Part shown: in pieces, positions 24,118 through 32,374 of the stretch
Layout: every line of letters begins with the position of its first letter
Position numbering within the stretch: the stretch's first letter is position 1
Origin: an uncultured Methanomicrobiales archaeon
GTDB lineage: Archaea > Halobacteriota > Methanomicrobia > Methanomicrobiales > Methanospirillaceae
Assembly: GCA_949320185.1 (NCBI GenBank)
Contig: CASGHK010000003.1
Location: forward strand, 1 to 47,467
Length of the DNA: 47,467 nucleotides
Direction: 5' to 3'
The notes under the pieces: generated by a model
Told to the model about the DNA's origin: nothing
The model's database searches: none
The model's input: the letters and a program-made list of their open reading frames with translations, nothing else
Translations under genes and position numbers: made by a program

Positions 24118-25116
24118 ATGTCGTTCCAGACCACAAAGATCACCAGAACGTTGCTGGCGGTAGCAGTCGTCCTCATCGGGACGCTGCTGGTCGCCGGCTG
24201 TACCGGCACCGGCAGCGGGCCGGCGACGCAGGCACCGACGGCAGTATCGACTGCCGAGACCACCACCGCGCCGGCCGCCACTGCAGCGCCCACCGCCCAG
24301 GTGACCGACGCCGCCGCCACCGCCCCGAGCACAGCGGCTCCGAAATCGGCCGGTACGGCCTCGGGCCAGATCTCGGTCACCGGCTCGACAACCGTCCTGC
24401 CGATCGCCCAGAAGCTCGCGGACCGGTTCATGGCTCTGAACCCGAAGGCGGACATCCGCATCTCCGGTGGCGGCTCGGGCGTCGGTGTCACGTCTGCCGG
24501 CGAGAAGACGGCCGAGATCGGCATGTCCTCACGCGACCTGAAAGAGGCGGAGAAGACGAAGTTCGCCAGCATCAAGGCGATCCCGATCGCCCGCGACGGT
24601 ATCGCGGTCATCACCCACCCGTCCAACGTCCTCACAAGCCTCACGCTCGACCAGGTCAAGAGCATCTACACCGGGAAGGTGGCGAACTGGAAAGACGTCG
24701 GCGGAGCAGCCCAGCCGATCGTCGTAATCGGGCGTGACTCGGCCTCCGGGACGCGCGAGTTCTTCAACGAGAAGGTGATGGGAAAGGAGGCGACCACGAA
24801 GTCGATGCTCGAGAAGAACTCGAACGGCGCGGTCAAGTCCTCGATCAGCCCGAACCCCGGCGCTGTCGGGTATGTCGGCCTCGGGTATGTCGACCAGTCG
24901 GTAAGGGCGGTCTCGATCTCCATGAACGGCACCGTGGTGGAGCCGACCGTCGAGAATGTAGTGAAGGGCTCGTACCCGCTCGCCCGGGACCTCTACTTCG
25001 TGACGAACGGCGAAGCCACCGGCCTCGCGAAGGAGTTCATCGACTTCACGCTGAGCCCCGAGGGGCAGCAGATCGTGGAGGAAGAGGGCTTCGTCTCAAT
25101 CACGCGCACGGCCTGA
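24118..25116 (+). CDS. pstS: phosphate ABC transporter substrate-binding lipoprotein
   Basis: 332 residues. N-terminal membrane segment ending in a lipobox LLVAGCTG with Cys28, so lipid-anchored to the outside of the membrane; then a Thr/Ala-rich linker (29-75) and the two-lobed binding protein. Phosphate-site motifs: SVTGSTTVLPIAQ, GGGSGVGVTSA, ARDGIAVI and GRDSASGTREFF. It captures inorganic phosphate for the Pst ABC importer. No permease or ATPase gene follows; the next gene is convergent, so the partners must be elsewhere. The ATG at 24118 is the start; another in frame at 24082 would give a non-signal extension. Confidence 0.92.
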   Translation: MSFQTTKITRTLLAVAVVLIGTLLVAGCTGTGSGPATQAPTAVSTAETTTAPAATAAPTAQVTDAAATAPSTAAPKSAGTASGQISVTGSTTVLPIAQKLADRFMALNPKADIRISGGGSGVGVTSAGEKTAEIGMSSRDLKEAEKTKFASIKAIPIARDGIAVITHPSNVLTSLTLDQVKSIYTGKVANWKDVGGAAQPIVVIGRDSASGTREFFNEKVMGKEATTKSMLEKNSNGAVKSSISPNPGAVGYVGLGYVDQSVRAVSISMNGTVVEPTVENVVKGSYPLARDLYFVTNGEATGLAKEFIDFTLSPEGQQIVEEEGFVSITRTA

Positions 25117-25128
25117 AGAGCACCTCTC

Positions 25129-25134
25129 TTTTTT
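25129..25134 (+). terminator. T6 terminator after pstS
   Basis: TTTTTT 12 bases after the pstS stop, preceded by CCTCTC. Lies between convergent pstS and the VOC gene. Confidence 0.55.
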
Positions 25135-25144
25135 CCGGAGCCGT

Positions 25145-25516
25145 TCACTCCGCCCCGGGGTCCTCCTCAAAGAGGCCGAAGACGTTCCCCTCGGTGTCCC
25201 GGCAGATCGCCAGGAAGCCGATCGACGGGATCGTCGTTTTGGGCATCATGACGGCGCCACCGAGCCCCTTCACCCGCGCCAGGTAGTCCTCTACCGAGCG
25301 GACGCCGATGTAGTTCATGATCTGTTGCTCCGGCGCACCGCGCGGGCCCATGCCACCGCCGATGCCGGCTGTTCCGTCCTCGTTGGTGGTCCCGATCGCG
25401 TAGTACTCGATGGGACCCGCGTACCGTTCGAATGTCCAGCCGAAGAGGGACCCGTAGAACGACTGCGCCCGCGTGATATCGTCGGCGGGCAGGTCGAAAT
25501 GGACGATTGTCGGCAT
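25145..25516 (-). CDS. VOC (glyoxalase/bleomycin-resistance) superfamily protein
   Basis: 123 residues, one glyoxalase-like domain of two beta-alpha-beta-beta-beta units: VHFDLPADDITRAQSFYGSLFGWTFERY at the N-terminus and GNVFGLFEED at the end. The His near residue 6 and the terminal Glu pair fit a metal site. In this superfamily such single-domain proteins act as dimers in varied small-molecule chemistry, and the substrate cannot be told. A 42-codon frame with a ribosome site lies just upstream in the same direction. Confidence 0.85.
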   Translation of the reverse strand: MPTIVHFDLPADDITRAQSFYGSLFGWTFERYAGPIEYYAIGTTNEDGTAGIGGGMGPRGAPEQQIMNYIGVRSVEDYLARVKGLGGAVMMPKTTIPSIGFLAICRDTEGNVFGLFEEDPGAE

Positions 25517-25526
25517 GAACGCTCGA

Positions 25527-25655
25527 TCACCCCGAAGGATGATGAACCTGCCGGCCGGACTGCGGAACTATCCCTCCCGCGCCGGGACCGGGGAGACGGG
25601 CCGTGAGGAAGGTGTCGGGGAACCGCTCGACGATACCGGTCCCCTGCGTCGTCAT
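25527..25655 (-). CDS. possible 42-residue peptide upstream of the VOC gene
   Basis: ATG at 25655 after GGAGAGGG (about 6-13 bases away), reading MTTQGTGIVERFPDTFLT..., stop 10 bases before the VOC start. It would be the first cistron of that unit. No family is recognised and the composition is only moderately protein-like, so it may be a leader or chance. Confidence 0.25.
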   Translation of the reverse strand: MTTQGTGIVERFPDTFLTARLPGPGAGGIVPQSGRQVHHPSG

Positions 25656-25767
25656 GGTGGTCCCTCTCCGGTTCGGTGGGGGCGAGCCCCGGCGCCGAAC
25701 CTGATTGTACGCCCCGGGACTCATCGGTCGTACTGGATAGGCTTAAGAAATGAGTCACTATTTGAGA

Positions 25768-26361
25768 TCAATTTGACAATTGCGGCCCGGGCAGCCGGCC
25801 CTCCCCGTCGTCATCGCCGGTCGAATCCTCCTGTACCCTCGCCATGACGGCCTTGATGAACGCGGTCTTTCCTTCCGTGTAGGCCTCACGGTCGAACCGG
25901 TACCGCGCCTGCAGCCGTCTCTTGAGGGCGGCATAGCGCTCCGCCTCGACGGGGTGGTTGGCAAGGTAGTCCCGAAAGGAGAATTCGGGCCAGTCACCAT
26001 GGAACCGGACATGGACGTGGAAGGCCTGACCGACGAAGCCCCTCGGTGTATACCCCTTCATGAACATCAGGTGCGGGGGCGGCCGCTCCGGGTGGAGGGT
26101 GTGATGATACCCCATCTCTGTGAGAGAGCGGACCAGCCGAGTTCCGTCGACGTCGTCATAGACCTCCAGGAGGATGTCGATCGTCGGCTTCGCGAGCATG
26201 CCAGGCACCGCCGTGCTCCCGATGTGCGAGATCCGGGTGACCGTGCCGGGCCCGAGCGCCGTCTCGATCAGCGCCGCCTCCGTGGCATACCGCTCAGGCC
26301 ACGCCGGGTCGTACTCTGCCAGGACGATCGGAAAGAGCGCGCCGAGCTCCCGGGGGCTCAT
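25768..26361 (-). CDS. GrpB/UPF0157 nucleotidyltransferase-like protein
   Basis: 197 residues of the GrpB family: VLAEYDPAWPERYATEAALIETALG, the hallmark ISHIGSTAVPGMLAKPTIDILLEV with the GS and D-x-L of a nucleotidyltransferase-like fold, HLMFMKGY, and FRDYLANHPVEAERYAALKRRL near the C-terminus. The function of the family is unproven. The frame is open to an ATG at 26463 that overlaps the stop of the upstream methyltransferase (ATGA-type), but the extra 34 residues are low-complexity Arg-rich; the ATG at 26361 fits the family length better. Confidence 0.8.
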   Translation of the reverse strand: MSPRELGALFPIVLAEYDPAWPERYATEAALIETALGPGTVTRISHIGSTAVPGMLAKPTIDILLEVYDDVDGTRLVRSLTEMGYHHTLHPERPPPHLMFMKGYTPRGFVGQAFHVHVRFHGDWPEFSFRDYLANHPVEAERYAALKRRLQARYRFDREAYTEGKTAFIKAVMARVQEDSTGDDDGEGRLPGPQLSN

Positions 26362-26462
26362 CTCCCAGAGCGGCCGTTCCGCCCTGCTCGACCCGCGACG
26401 CGGGCCTGTCCGGGCCCGCATCGGCCGGGTGCCGCTCCACCGTTGCCGGGATCGGCCCGCCA

Positions 26463-27701
26463 TCACTTCTCCGCCGTGACCACCAGCCCGTACGGGTGGG
26501 CGAAGACCTCCACCGACAGGAAGGGGAGGGGCGCCAGCAGGGCTTTTAGTTCCTCTTTTCTGTACGAGGCCCGCACCGAGGTCTCGAAGCCGGCGCGAAT
26601 CTCGGGGCCCGAACAGCCCTCGCGCATGAACCCGAAGATCTCCGGGGAGAGGTCCCGCTTCAGGTCGGTGACCATTACGCGCCCACCGGGCCTGAGCACC
26701 CGCAGGACCTCCTCGAAGACGACCCTCGCGTCCTCCCATTCGTGCAGGGAACCGTTCGAGAAGACCAGGTCGAAGGAACGGTCGGGAAACGGCATCCTGA
26801 GAGCATTTCCCTCGCGATACGCCGCCCGTCCGCCGAGGTGGTAGTCGCCGGCGTTCTTCTCCGCGACCCGGATCATCGCCGGGCTGATCTCCAGGCCGAC
26901 AAGCGACGTTCCTGCGGTCTTCTTCAACCACTCCAGCCCAAAGTAGCCGGGCCCGGGACCGATCTCGAGCCCCCGGTCTCCCTCGCGGGTGAACCGGGCG
27001 AGGTCGTCGACCGGGAGGTGCCCCGCGTCCCGCAGGCCCCGCTGCATCCCGTCGTACTGCTCAACCGTGCACTCGTCCTGGATACCGTCCACCGTCTCGG
27101 GGACGCGTCTCTCAAACATCTCTGGTACCTCCTTCGTGTGGGGTTGGCATGAACCGGGCCAGTACCGATCGTCGACCACCTCCTCCAACCGGAGGAGGCG
27201 CCCGTCCCTCCGCTGGACCAGGGGCACCCGGGCCGTCTCCCGGTCCTGCTTGAAGGCCGCCATGGACGCGGAGAACGAGGCGTTGTCCTCGACCCCGGAG
27301 AACCGGGCACAGAGGTCGGCGAAGACGCCCCGTTCATCGGCGGAGAGATGGGTGAGGTGTGACTCGAGGAAGGCGTAGAGCCGCTCCTCCGTCTCGAGCA
27401 CAAAGAGCTCGCCCTTTTCGGTCGGCTCGACCGTGACCCGTCGACGGTCCGCGGGGTCGCGGACCCGATGGACGTAGCCCTCCCGCTCCAGGTAGTTCAC
27501 CAGGTCGGCGGCGGAACTCGGCGTGACACCCAGCATGCCCGCGATCTCCCCCATGCAGACCGTCGAGAAGTACGACGAGTAGAGGATCTCAATCGCACCG
27601 GGACCAAGGGGGGACCGCCGGCCCCTATCGGTCCCGAACAGCATCGCAAACGCAGTCGAGATGAACCCGAGCGAGAGCCGCAGGCGCGAGGTTGTGTCCA
27701 T
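26463..27701 (-). CDS. MarR-type regulator fused to a class I SAM methyltransferase, with an internal start
   Basis: 412-residue uninterrupted frame. Residues about 5-160 are a MarR protein: dimer helices, winged helix (MGEIAGMLGVTPSSAADLVNYLEREGYV split by strands) and the DRRRVTV wing at 85-91. Residues 195-412 are a Rossmann methyltransferase with motif I LEIGPGPGYFG at 245-255, SFDLVFSNGSLHEW and LRPGGRVMVTDL. The linker (165-194) is poorly ordered. At 27127-27134 there is a strong AAGGAGGT ribosome site, 7 bases before an in-frame ATG at 27119 (Met195), so a free methyltransferase of 218 residues is probably also made. A palindrome lies upstream of the gene. The methyl acceptor is unknown. 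Confidence 0.8.
   Translation of the reverse strand: MDTTSRLRLSLGFISTAFAMLFGTDRGRRSPLGPGAIEILYSSYFSTVCMGEIAGMLGVTPSSAADLVNYLEREGYVHRVRDPADRRRVTVEPTEKGELFVLETEERLYAFLESHLTHLSADERGVFADLCARFSGVEDNASFSASMAAFKQDRETARVPLVQRRDGRLLRLEEVVDDRYWPGSCQPHTKEVPEMFERRVPETVDGIQDECTVEQYDGMQRGLRDAGHLPVDDLARFTREGDRGLEIGPGPGYFGLEWLKKTAGTSLVGLEISPAMIRVAEKNAGDYHLGGRAAYREGNALRMPFPDRSFDLVFSNGSLHEWEDARVVFEEVLRVLRPGGRVMVTDLKRDLSPEIFGFMREGCSGPEIRAGFETSVRASYRKEELKALLAPLPFLSVEVFAHPYGLVVTAEK
27127..27134 (-). promoter_or_regulatory. internal ribosome-binding site of the methyltransferase half
   Basis: AAGGAGGT, fully complementary to the 16S tail, 7 bases before the ATG at 27119. It lies inside the coding frame of the MarR-methyltransferase fusion, at the domain junction. 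Confidence 0.65.
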
Positions 27702-27736
27702 TGCCAGGTACCACGGTGACTCGCGACCTGATAATT

Positions 27737-27754
27737 ATTACGGCTATCCGTAAT
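27737..27754. promoter_or_regulatory. palindrome ATTACGG-CTAT-CCGTAAT upstream of the MarR-methyltransferase gene
   Basis: Perfect 7-base arms, 4-base spacer, 36-53 bases before the ATG at 27701. A minus-strand TATA-like TAATAATTAT (about 27731-27740) overlaps its proximal arm, so a MarR dimer here would compete with TBP/TFB. Autoregulation is the likely role. The divergent cation transporter begins at 27894. Confidence 0.6.
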
Positions 27755-27893
27755 GTTTGCCAGGGAGAGAGATCCGACGTCGTCACGGTGCCGGAACTCT
27801 AATACCGGGAGGTCCAACACTGATCCCTGCACGGCAGGCGGACGAGCTCCTGCTCCACACGCGAGCCGGCGCACGAGACGAGAGCGAGGAGAC

Positions 27894-28865
27894 ATGACAA
27901 CACAGGGCGGATCAAGGGTCGCGGTGGTTGCGGCCATCATCGGCAACCTGCTGATCGCGATCATCAAGTTCGCGGTGGCGCTGACGACGGGTTCATCGGC
28001 GATGATATCGGAGGGGATCCACTCGCTGGTCGACACCGGGAACGGCGGACTCGTCCTGCTTGGGATGAAACGGGCGATGCAGCCGCCCGACCAGGCCCAC
28101 CCGTTCGGCCACGGCAAGTCCCTGTACTTCTGGACACACATCGTGGCCGTCTCCATCTTCGGCATCGGTGGCGGGATGTCGGTCTACGAGGGGATCTCGC
28201 ACATCCGCCACGTCGCGCCGGCGGCCCAGATGGGCGACCCGACCATGGCGTACCTGGTCCTCGGCGCCGCCTTCCTCGTCGAAGCCGGGTCCTTCTCCGT
28301 CGCCATCCGGCAGTTCATCGCGGCAAAGGGCAGTCTCGGGGCATGGGAGTACATCCGGCGGTCCAAGGACCCGAGCCTCTACACCGTCGTCCTGGAGGAC
28401 AGCGCCGCCCTGCTCGGGCTCGTCTTCGCCTTCCTCGGGATCTTCCTGGGCCACTACTTCAACAACCCGTACCTCGACGGCATCGCCTCGATCGCGATCG
28501 GCCTGCTGCTGATGAGCGTTGCCGGAGTCCTCTCGTCCCGCTCCAGCGGCCTCCTCCTCGGAGAGGGTGTGAACCCCGACGAGCTTGCCGAGATCCGCCT
28601 GTGCGTGGAGTCGGACCCGGCCGTCGAGCGCGCCGGCGACATCCTCACTATGTATATGGGCCCACACGACCTGCTCGTGAACATGGGCGTCTGCTTCGCC
28701 GCGGGCACCACGGCCGAAGAGATGCACGTCGCGATCCGCCGGATCGAGGCCACCCTGCGGCAGGCATTCCCCGAGACGAACCGGGTCTACATCGAGGCCG
28801 AATCCCTGCCAGCACCCGGGGCGACCGACGGGTGCCGGCCCAAGCGGGGATCCGGGCCAGGGTAA
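27894..28865 (+). CDS. cation diffusion facilitator, ZnT9-like branch
   Basis: 323 residues, about six membrane helices, then a C-terminal cytoplasmic ferredoxin-like domain (LAEIRLCVESDPAVERAGDILTMYMGP...). Metal-site residues: SEGIHSLVDTGNGG in helix 2, HPFGHGK between helices 2 and 3, and LEDSAALLGLVFAFLG in helix 5, where Glu and Asp replace the usual His/Asp pair, as in the SLC30A9-like branch. Exports divalent cations (Zn, Fe or Mn) in exchange for protons. The start at 27894 follows GAGGAGA. It is divergent from the MarR-methyltransferase gene, so their regulation may be linked. Confidence 0.87.
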   Translation: MTTQGGSRVAVVAAIIGNLLIAIIKFAVALTTGSSAMISEGIHSLVDTGNGGLVLLGMKRAMQPPDQAHPFGHGKSLYFWTHIVAVSIFGIGGGMSVYEGISHIRHVAPAAQMGDPTMAYLVLGAAFLVEAGSFSVAIRQFIAAKGSLGAWEYIRRSKDPSLYTVVLEDSAALLGLVFAFLGIFLGHYFNNPYLDGIASIAIGLLLMSVAGVLSSRSSGLLLGEGVNPDELAEIRLCVESDPAVERAGDILTMYMGPHDLLVNMGVCFAAGTTAEEMHVAIRRIEATLRQAFPETNRVYIEAESLPAPGATDGCRPKRGSGPG

Positions 28866-29244
28866 GGCCCCCCTGATGAGTGTACCAGCCCTCATTCGCT
28901 CCTGCTGCGACGATGCACATGTCCAATAGCGTCCACAGTAAGGGAAAACCTGAGGTGAACTCGATGAAGAGAGCGATGGTGTTCGCCACGATCGTGCGGC
29001 TCCTCTCCGCCGGCATTTCGGGCGTTGCGACGGCCGGATCGTTCGACCGGACGAGAGACATGGGCCGGTGACCATCAGGCAGGGACTCGGTCACCAGGCC
29101 AGGGTTCCAGTTCGCCAACAACATTCTCCGTTCTTTCTGATCGTCCGGCAGGAGGTCCACAAGCCCGGATGGACGCCGGTTTCGGGCCGTGGCACCGGCT
29201 GCACGGACCGTATCGTTCAAGCCCCCGGACGACGAGTCTCTCGC
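28866..29244. other. 379-base gap with no secure gene
   Basis: A short plus-strand frame at 28880-29071 contains a signal-peptide-like stretch (RAMVFATIVRLLSAGISGVATAG) but ends after it; a minus-strand frame overlaps the transporter. Neither is persuasive. It may be the remains of a small membrane gene. Confidence 0.35.
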
Positions 29245-29436
29245 ATGGTCTCATCGCGAAGACTCTCGCTCGCCGGTATGGTCCTCGCCCTCGCCGGGAT
29301 CGTGGTCGGAGTCGCGGCGCTGGAGCGACACCTGGTCGAGTTCCCGGAGGCCGCCTGGCTCGACGGCGTCTTCGTGATCGCGCTCACCCTCTGCGCCCTT
29401 GTCCAGGCCCACGCCGCCGGGAGCCCGCCGTCCTGA
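29245..29436 (+). CDS. small two-helix membrane protein
   Basis: 63 residues from the ATG at 29245. Two hydrophobic helices (LSLAGMVLALAGIVVGVAAL and AAWLDGVFVIALTLCALVQA) joined by a charged loop ERHLVEFPE. No family is recognised. Its stop lies 35 bases from the convergent lon stop. The frame is open upstream, but the extension is not protein-like. Confidence 0.5.
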   Translation: MVSSRRLSLAGMVLALAGIVVGVAALERHLVEFPEAAWLDGVFVIALTLCALVQAHAAGSPPS

Positions 29437-29471
29437 GAGGGGGCCTCTTCGCCGCTGACGGACCGGGTTCC

Positions 29472-31868
29472 TCACGCCGTGGAGAGCAGGCCCGGCGCCG
29501 GTACGAGGCGATCGTTCGCGGGCATCAGGGCGCTACGGGGCAGGTCGATCCCCAGTGCCGCCCGGAACACCTCCTCGACATGCTCCACGAAGATGAAGGA
29601 GAGGGCAGCCCGTACGTCGGCTGGAACGTCCTCCAGGTCCCGCTCGTTCTCGCGGGGCAGGACCACCCGACGGATACCCGCCCGGTGGGCGGCGAGCACC
29701 TTCTCCCGGACCCCACCGATCGGCAGGACCGAACCCGATAGGGTCACCTCCCCCGTCATGGCCAGCTCGGGATCGACCGCCCGGCCGGTGATCAGGGACG
29801 CGAGGGCCGTGCAGAGCGTGACACCCGCCGACGGGCCGTCCTTTGGCGTTCCCCCCGAGGGGACGTGGATGTGAGTGTCGCACGCCATGAAGTCGAATCC
29901 GTTCACGGTACCTGCCAGCCGCGAGCGGACCAGCGAGAGCGAGATCGTCGCCGACTCCTTCATCACCTCCCCGAGCTGGCCTGTCAGGGTGAGCTTCCCC
30001 GTCCCGGGCATGAAGGTCGCTTCGATAAAGAGGACGTCCCCGCCGACGGGAGTCCAGGCCAGGCCGGTCACGACGCCCGGCAGGGCCTCCCGGCGCACCG
30101 TCTCCAGCCGCACGGGTTCCCTCCCAAGGATGGCGAAGAGGTCCCCGGCTCCGATGACGACTGGTGGCTCCACCGTCCCGGAGACGAGTCGCTCCGAGAC
30201 ATGGCGCGCGACCTTCTCGAGCTCACGCTTCAACTGCCGGACGCCGGCCTCGCGGGTGTACCGCTCGATGACCGTCTTGAGAGCGTCGTCCTCCACCCGG
30301 AGCCGATCCGCGTCGAGACCGTGCGCCTCCAGCACCTCGGGGACCAGGTGGTCCCTCGCGATCGCGAGCTTCTCGCGCGCCGTGTAGCCCGAGACCTCGA
30401 TCAGCTCCATCCGGTCGAGGAGGGGCGCCGGGATCGTGGCAAGCGAGTTGGCCGTCGCAATGAAGAAGACGTCCGAGAGGTCGTAGGGGACCTCCACGTA
30501 GTGGTCCGAGAAGGTGCTGTTCTGCTCGGGGTCGAGGACCTCGAGCACCGCGCTCGCCGGGTCCCCGCTGTACGAGGAGGCTAGCTTATCGATCTCGTCC
30601 AGGACGAAGACGGGGTTCTTCGTGCCGGCCCTCCGGATCCCCTGGATGATCCGGCCGGGCAGGGCCCCGACGTAGGTCCGCCGGTGGCCCCGGACCTCGG
30701 CTTCGTCCCGGACTCCGCCGAGGCTCACCCGCACGTACTCACGGCCGAGCGCCTCGGCGATGCTCTTGCCGAGGCTTGTCTTCCCGATGCCGGGGGGCCC
30801 GGAGAGAAGGAGGATCGACCCCTGCCGACCCCCTTTGAGTCGCATCACGGCCAGGTGCTGGACGATCCGCTCCTTCACCTTGTCCAGGCCGTTGTGGCGG
30901 CGGTCGAGGACCCGGCGCGCCTCGAGGGTGTCGATCTCCGGGGCCGGTCCGGTCTTCCAGGGGAGGTCGAGGAGGAGGTCCAGGTAGTTCCGTATCACCG
31001 TACTCTCGTGGTTGTTGCTCCCGCCGGCCTCGAGCCTCCGCGCCTCGGCAAGGGCCCGCCGACGCACTTCGTCGGGCATCGCCGACGCCTCGATCCGCTC
31101 CCGGTATCCCGCGTCATCCCCCGCGCCCCCGTCAATCCCGAGTTCCTCCTGGATCACCCGGAGCTGCTCCCGAAGCATCGACTCCCGGTTCGCCCGGCTA
31201 ACCCGGCGCGAGACCTTCTGCGCCATCTCGACGCGCAGGTTGATCGCGTCCCTCACCTCGACGAGGAGTTCGAGAAACTGTTCGTACCGCTCCCGGACCG
31301 AGACCGTCTCGAGGAGTGCCTGCTTCTGGTCCACGTCGATCGGCATGAACGGCATCACATAGCCGAGCACCTGGTCGACCGAGTCCATCTGGTCGACCGG
31401 CTCGACGAACCGCTCGGCGCCCTCGAACCGGCTCGAGATCTCCCTCACTGCCGCCTGCACCTCCCGCAGGAGGCGGGCCTGCTGATCGGCGTCGAGGTCC
31501 TGCACGTCAGGGAACGGCTCGCAACCGGCGACCAGTTCATCGTCCCTCCCGGAGACGGAGAGAACCCGTACCCGCTCGACGACATCCGCGACGACCAGGT
31601 GGCCGTCACCGGTCGGTTCCACCAGGGCCACGCGGAGGAGGCAGCCTGTGATGGGGAATGACACGGCGGTTCCGTCCAGGGGGACACCAGCGCTCTTCAC
31701 GGTCAACCCGACGGCGTACGACCCGGGGGCACAGCCGACTGAAGCGAGCAGGCGCCGGCCTGTGGACGGATCGACCGGGAACCGGGTACGGGTCCCGGGG
31801 TAGACGACGAGTTCCAGCAGCGGTACGACCGGGTATTCCCGGTGGGTCTCATTCTCAGGTGTCTGCAT
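29472..31868 (-). CDS. lon: ATP-dependent protease Lon, bacterial (LonA) type
   Basis: 798 residues, soluble, no membrane insert. N-terminal LON substrate-recognition domain (PVVPLLELVVYPGTRTRFPV), coiled-coil, AAA+ ATPase with Walker A GPPGIGKT near residue 356 and Walker B VFVLDEIDKL, then the protease domain with catalytic Ser near 681 (PKDGPSAGV) and Lys near 723 (REKVLAAHRAG). Degrades misfolded and regulatory proteins. Archaea usually carry the membrane-bound LonB; the LonA form in methanogens is held to come from bacteria by transfer. The gene lies 54 bases after a MarR-like gene in the same direction and shares a 9-base upstream element with it. Confidence 0.93.
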   Translation of the reverse strand: MQTPENETHREYPVVPLLELVVYPGTRTRFPVDPSTGRRLLASVGCAPGSYAVGLTVKSAGVPLDGTAVSFPITGCLLRVALVEPTGDGHLVVADVVERVRVLSVSGRDDELVAGCEPFPDVQDLDADQQARLLREVQAAVREISSRFEGAERFVEPVDQMDSVDQVLGYVMPFMPIDVDQKQALLETVSVRERYEQFLELLVEVRDAINLRVEMAQKVSRRVSRANRESMLREQLRVIQEELGIDGGAGDDAGYRERIEASAMPDEVRRRALAEARRLEAGGSNNHESTVIRNYLDLLLDLPWKTGPAPEIDTLEARRVLDRRHNGLDKVKERIVQHLAVMRLKGGRQGSILLLSGPPGIGKTSLGKSIAEALGREYVRVSLGGVRDEAEVRGHRRTYVGALPGRIIQGIRRAGTKNPVFVLDEIDKLASSYSGDPASAVLEVLDPEQNSTFSDHYVEVPYDLSDVFFIATANSLATIPAPLLDRMELIEVSGYTAREKLAIARDHLVPEVLEAHGLDADRLRVEDDALKTVIERYTREAGVRQLKRELEKVARHVSERLVSGTVEPPVVIGAGDLFAILGREPVRLETVRREALPGVVTGLAWTPVGGDVLFIEATFMPGTGKLTLTGQLGEVMKESATISLSLVRSRLAGTVNGFDFMACDTHIHVPSGGTPKDGPSAGVTLCTALASLITGRAVDPELAMTGEVTLSGSVLPIGGVREKVLAAHRAGIRRVVLPRENERDLEDVPADVRAALSFIFVEHVEEVFRAALGIDLPRSALMPANDRLVPAPGLLSTA

Positions 31869-31898
31869 GGTGAATACCAGATACTTAGTTCGAATTTC

Positions 31899-31907
31899 CC
31901 TAACAAT
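31899..31907 (-). promoter_or_regulatory. element ATTGTTAGG upstream of lon
   Basis: Identical 9-base sequence on the minus strand at 31899-31907 (31-39 bases before the lon ATG) and at 32369-32377 (27-35 bases before the marR ATG). It overlaps the operator palindrome at the second site. May be a shared MarR half-site or a shared TATA-like element. Confidence 0.45.
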
Positions 31908-31922
31908 TTGGATCGAGAACGA

Positions 31923-32342
31923 TCAGCGGACCTTCTCCAGGAGCTCGACCAGGAGGTCCAGTTCCTGGTGGTCAAGGGAGCGGACCATCCGCTCCACCAC
32001 CTGGGCGAGGGCTGTCCGCTCCGCTCGGGCGATCTGCTGCCCTTTCTCCGTCAGCCGGATGAACTGGACCCGGCGATCGTCGGAGGAGCGCTCCCGGTAG
32101 ACACACTCCATCCGGGCGCACCGGTTGACCATCTCGGTGACCGTGGGGCGGGAGGTCCGGGCGATCTCGGCAAGCCGGCTGAAGGTGACGTCGCCCTCGC
32201 GGTCGATCAGTCTGAGACAGGCCACCTGCTTCACGGTCAGGTCCGTGAGCCCGCACTGGGTGAAGACCCCGCAGGAGCACTCGTTCTTGATCCGGAGCAG
32301 GTTCTCGATCGCCTCTGCCAGGAGTTCCTCCCTGTCCTCCAT
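31923..32342 (-). CDS. MarR family transcriptional regulator next to lon
   Basis: 139 residues from the ATG at 32342. Typical MarR: N-terminal dimer helix, Cys-rich patch (NECSCGVFTQCGL, three Cys that might sense redox or metal), winged helix (DVTFSRLAEIARTSRPTVTEMVNR) and the DDRRVQFIRLT wing, then C-terminal dimer helices. The longer frame to 32369 would begin inside the palindromic operator, so the shorter start is preferred; there is no ribosome site, consistent with a leaderless transcript. It precedes lon by 54 bases and may control it and itself. Confidence 0.82.
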   Translation of the reverse strand: MEDREELLAEAIENLLRIKNECSCGVFTQCGLTDLTVKQVACLRLIDREGDVTFSRLAEIARTSRPTVTEMVNRCARMECVYRERSSDDRRVQFIRLTEKGQQIARAERTALAQVVERMVRSLDHQELDLLVELLEKVR

Positions 32343-32357
32343 GCGTCGATCGCTATA

Positions 32358-32374
32358 GTTAGGTATCACCTAAC
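32358..32374. promoter_or_regulatory. palindromic operator GTTAGGT-ATC-ACCTAAC
   Basis: Perfect 7-base inverted repeat with a 3-base spacer, 16-32 bases before the ATG at 32342 of the MarR gene. The minus-strand TATA-like TTATTGTTA overlaps its distal side, so bound repressor should block the promoter. The divergent MBL gene begins at 32484. Confidence 0.65.

Noticed and set aside
28880-29071. Short frame with a signal-peptide-like segment
   Set aside because: It ends right after the hydrophobic segment and has no mature part.
29865-31661. Plus-strand open frames within lon
   Set aside because: Antisense to a full-length, motif-complete Lon; no ribosome sites.
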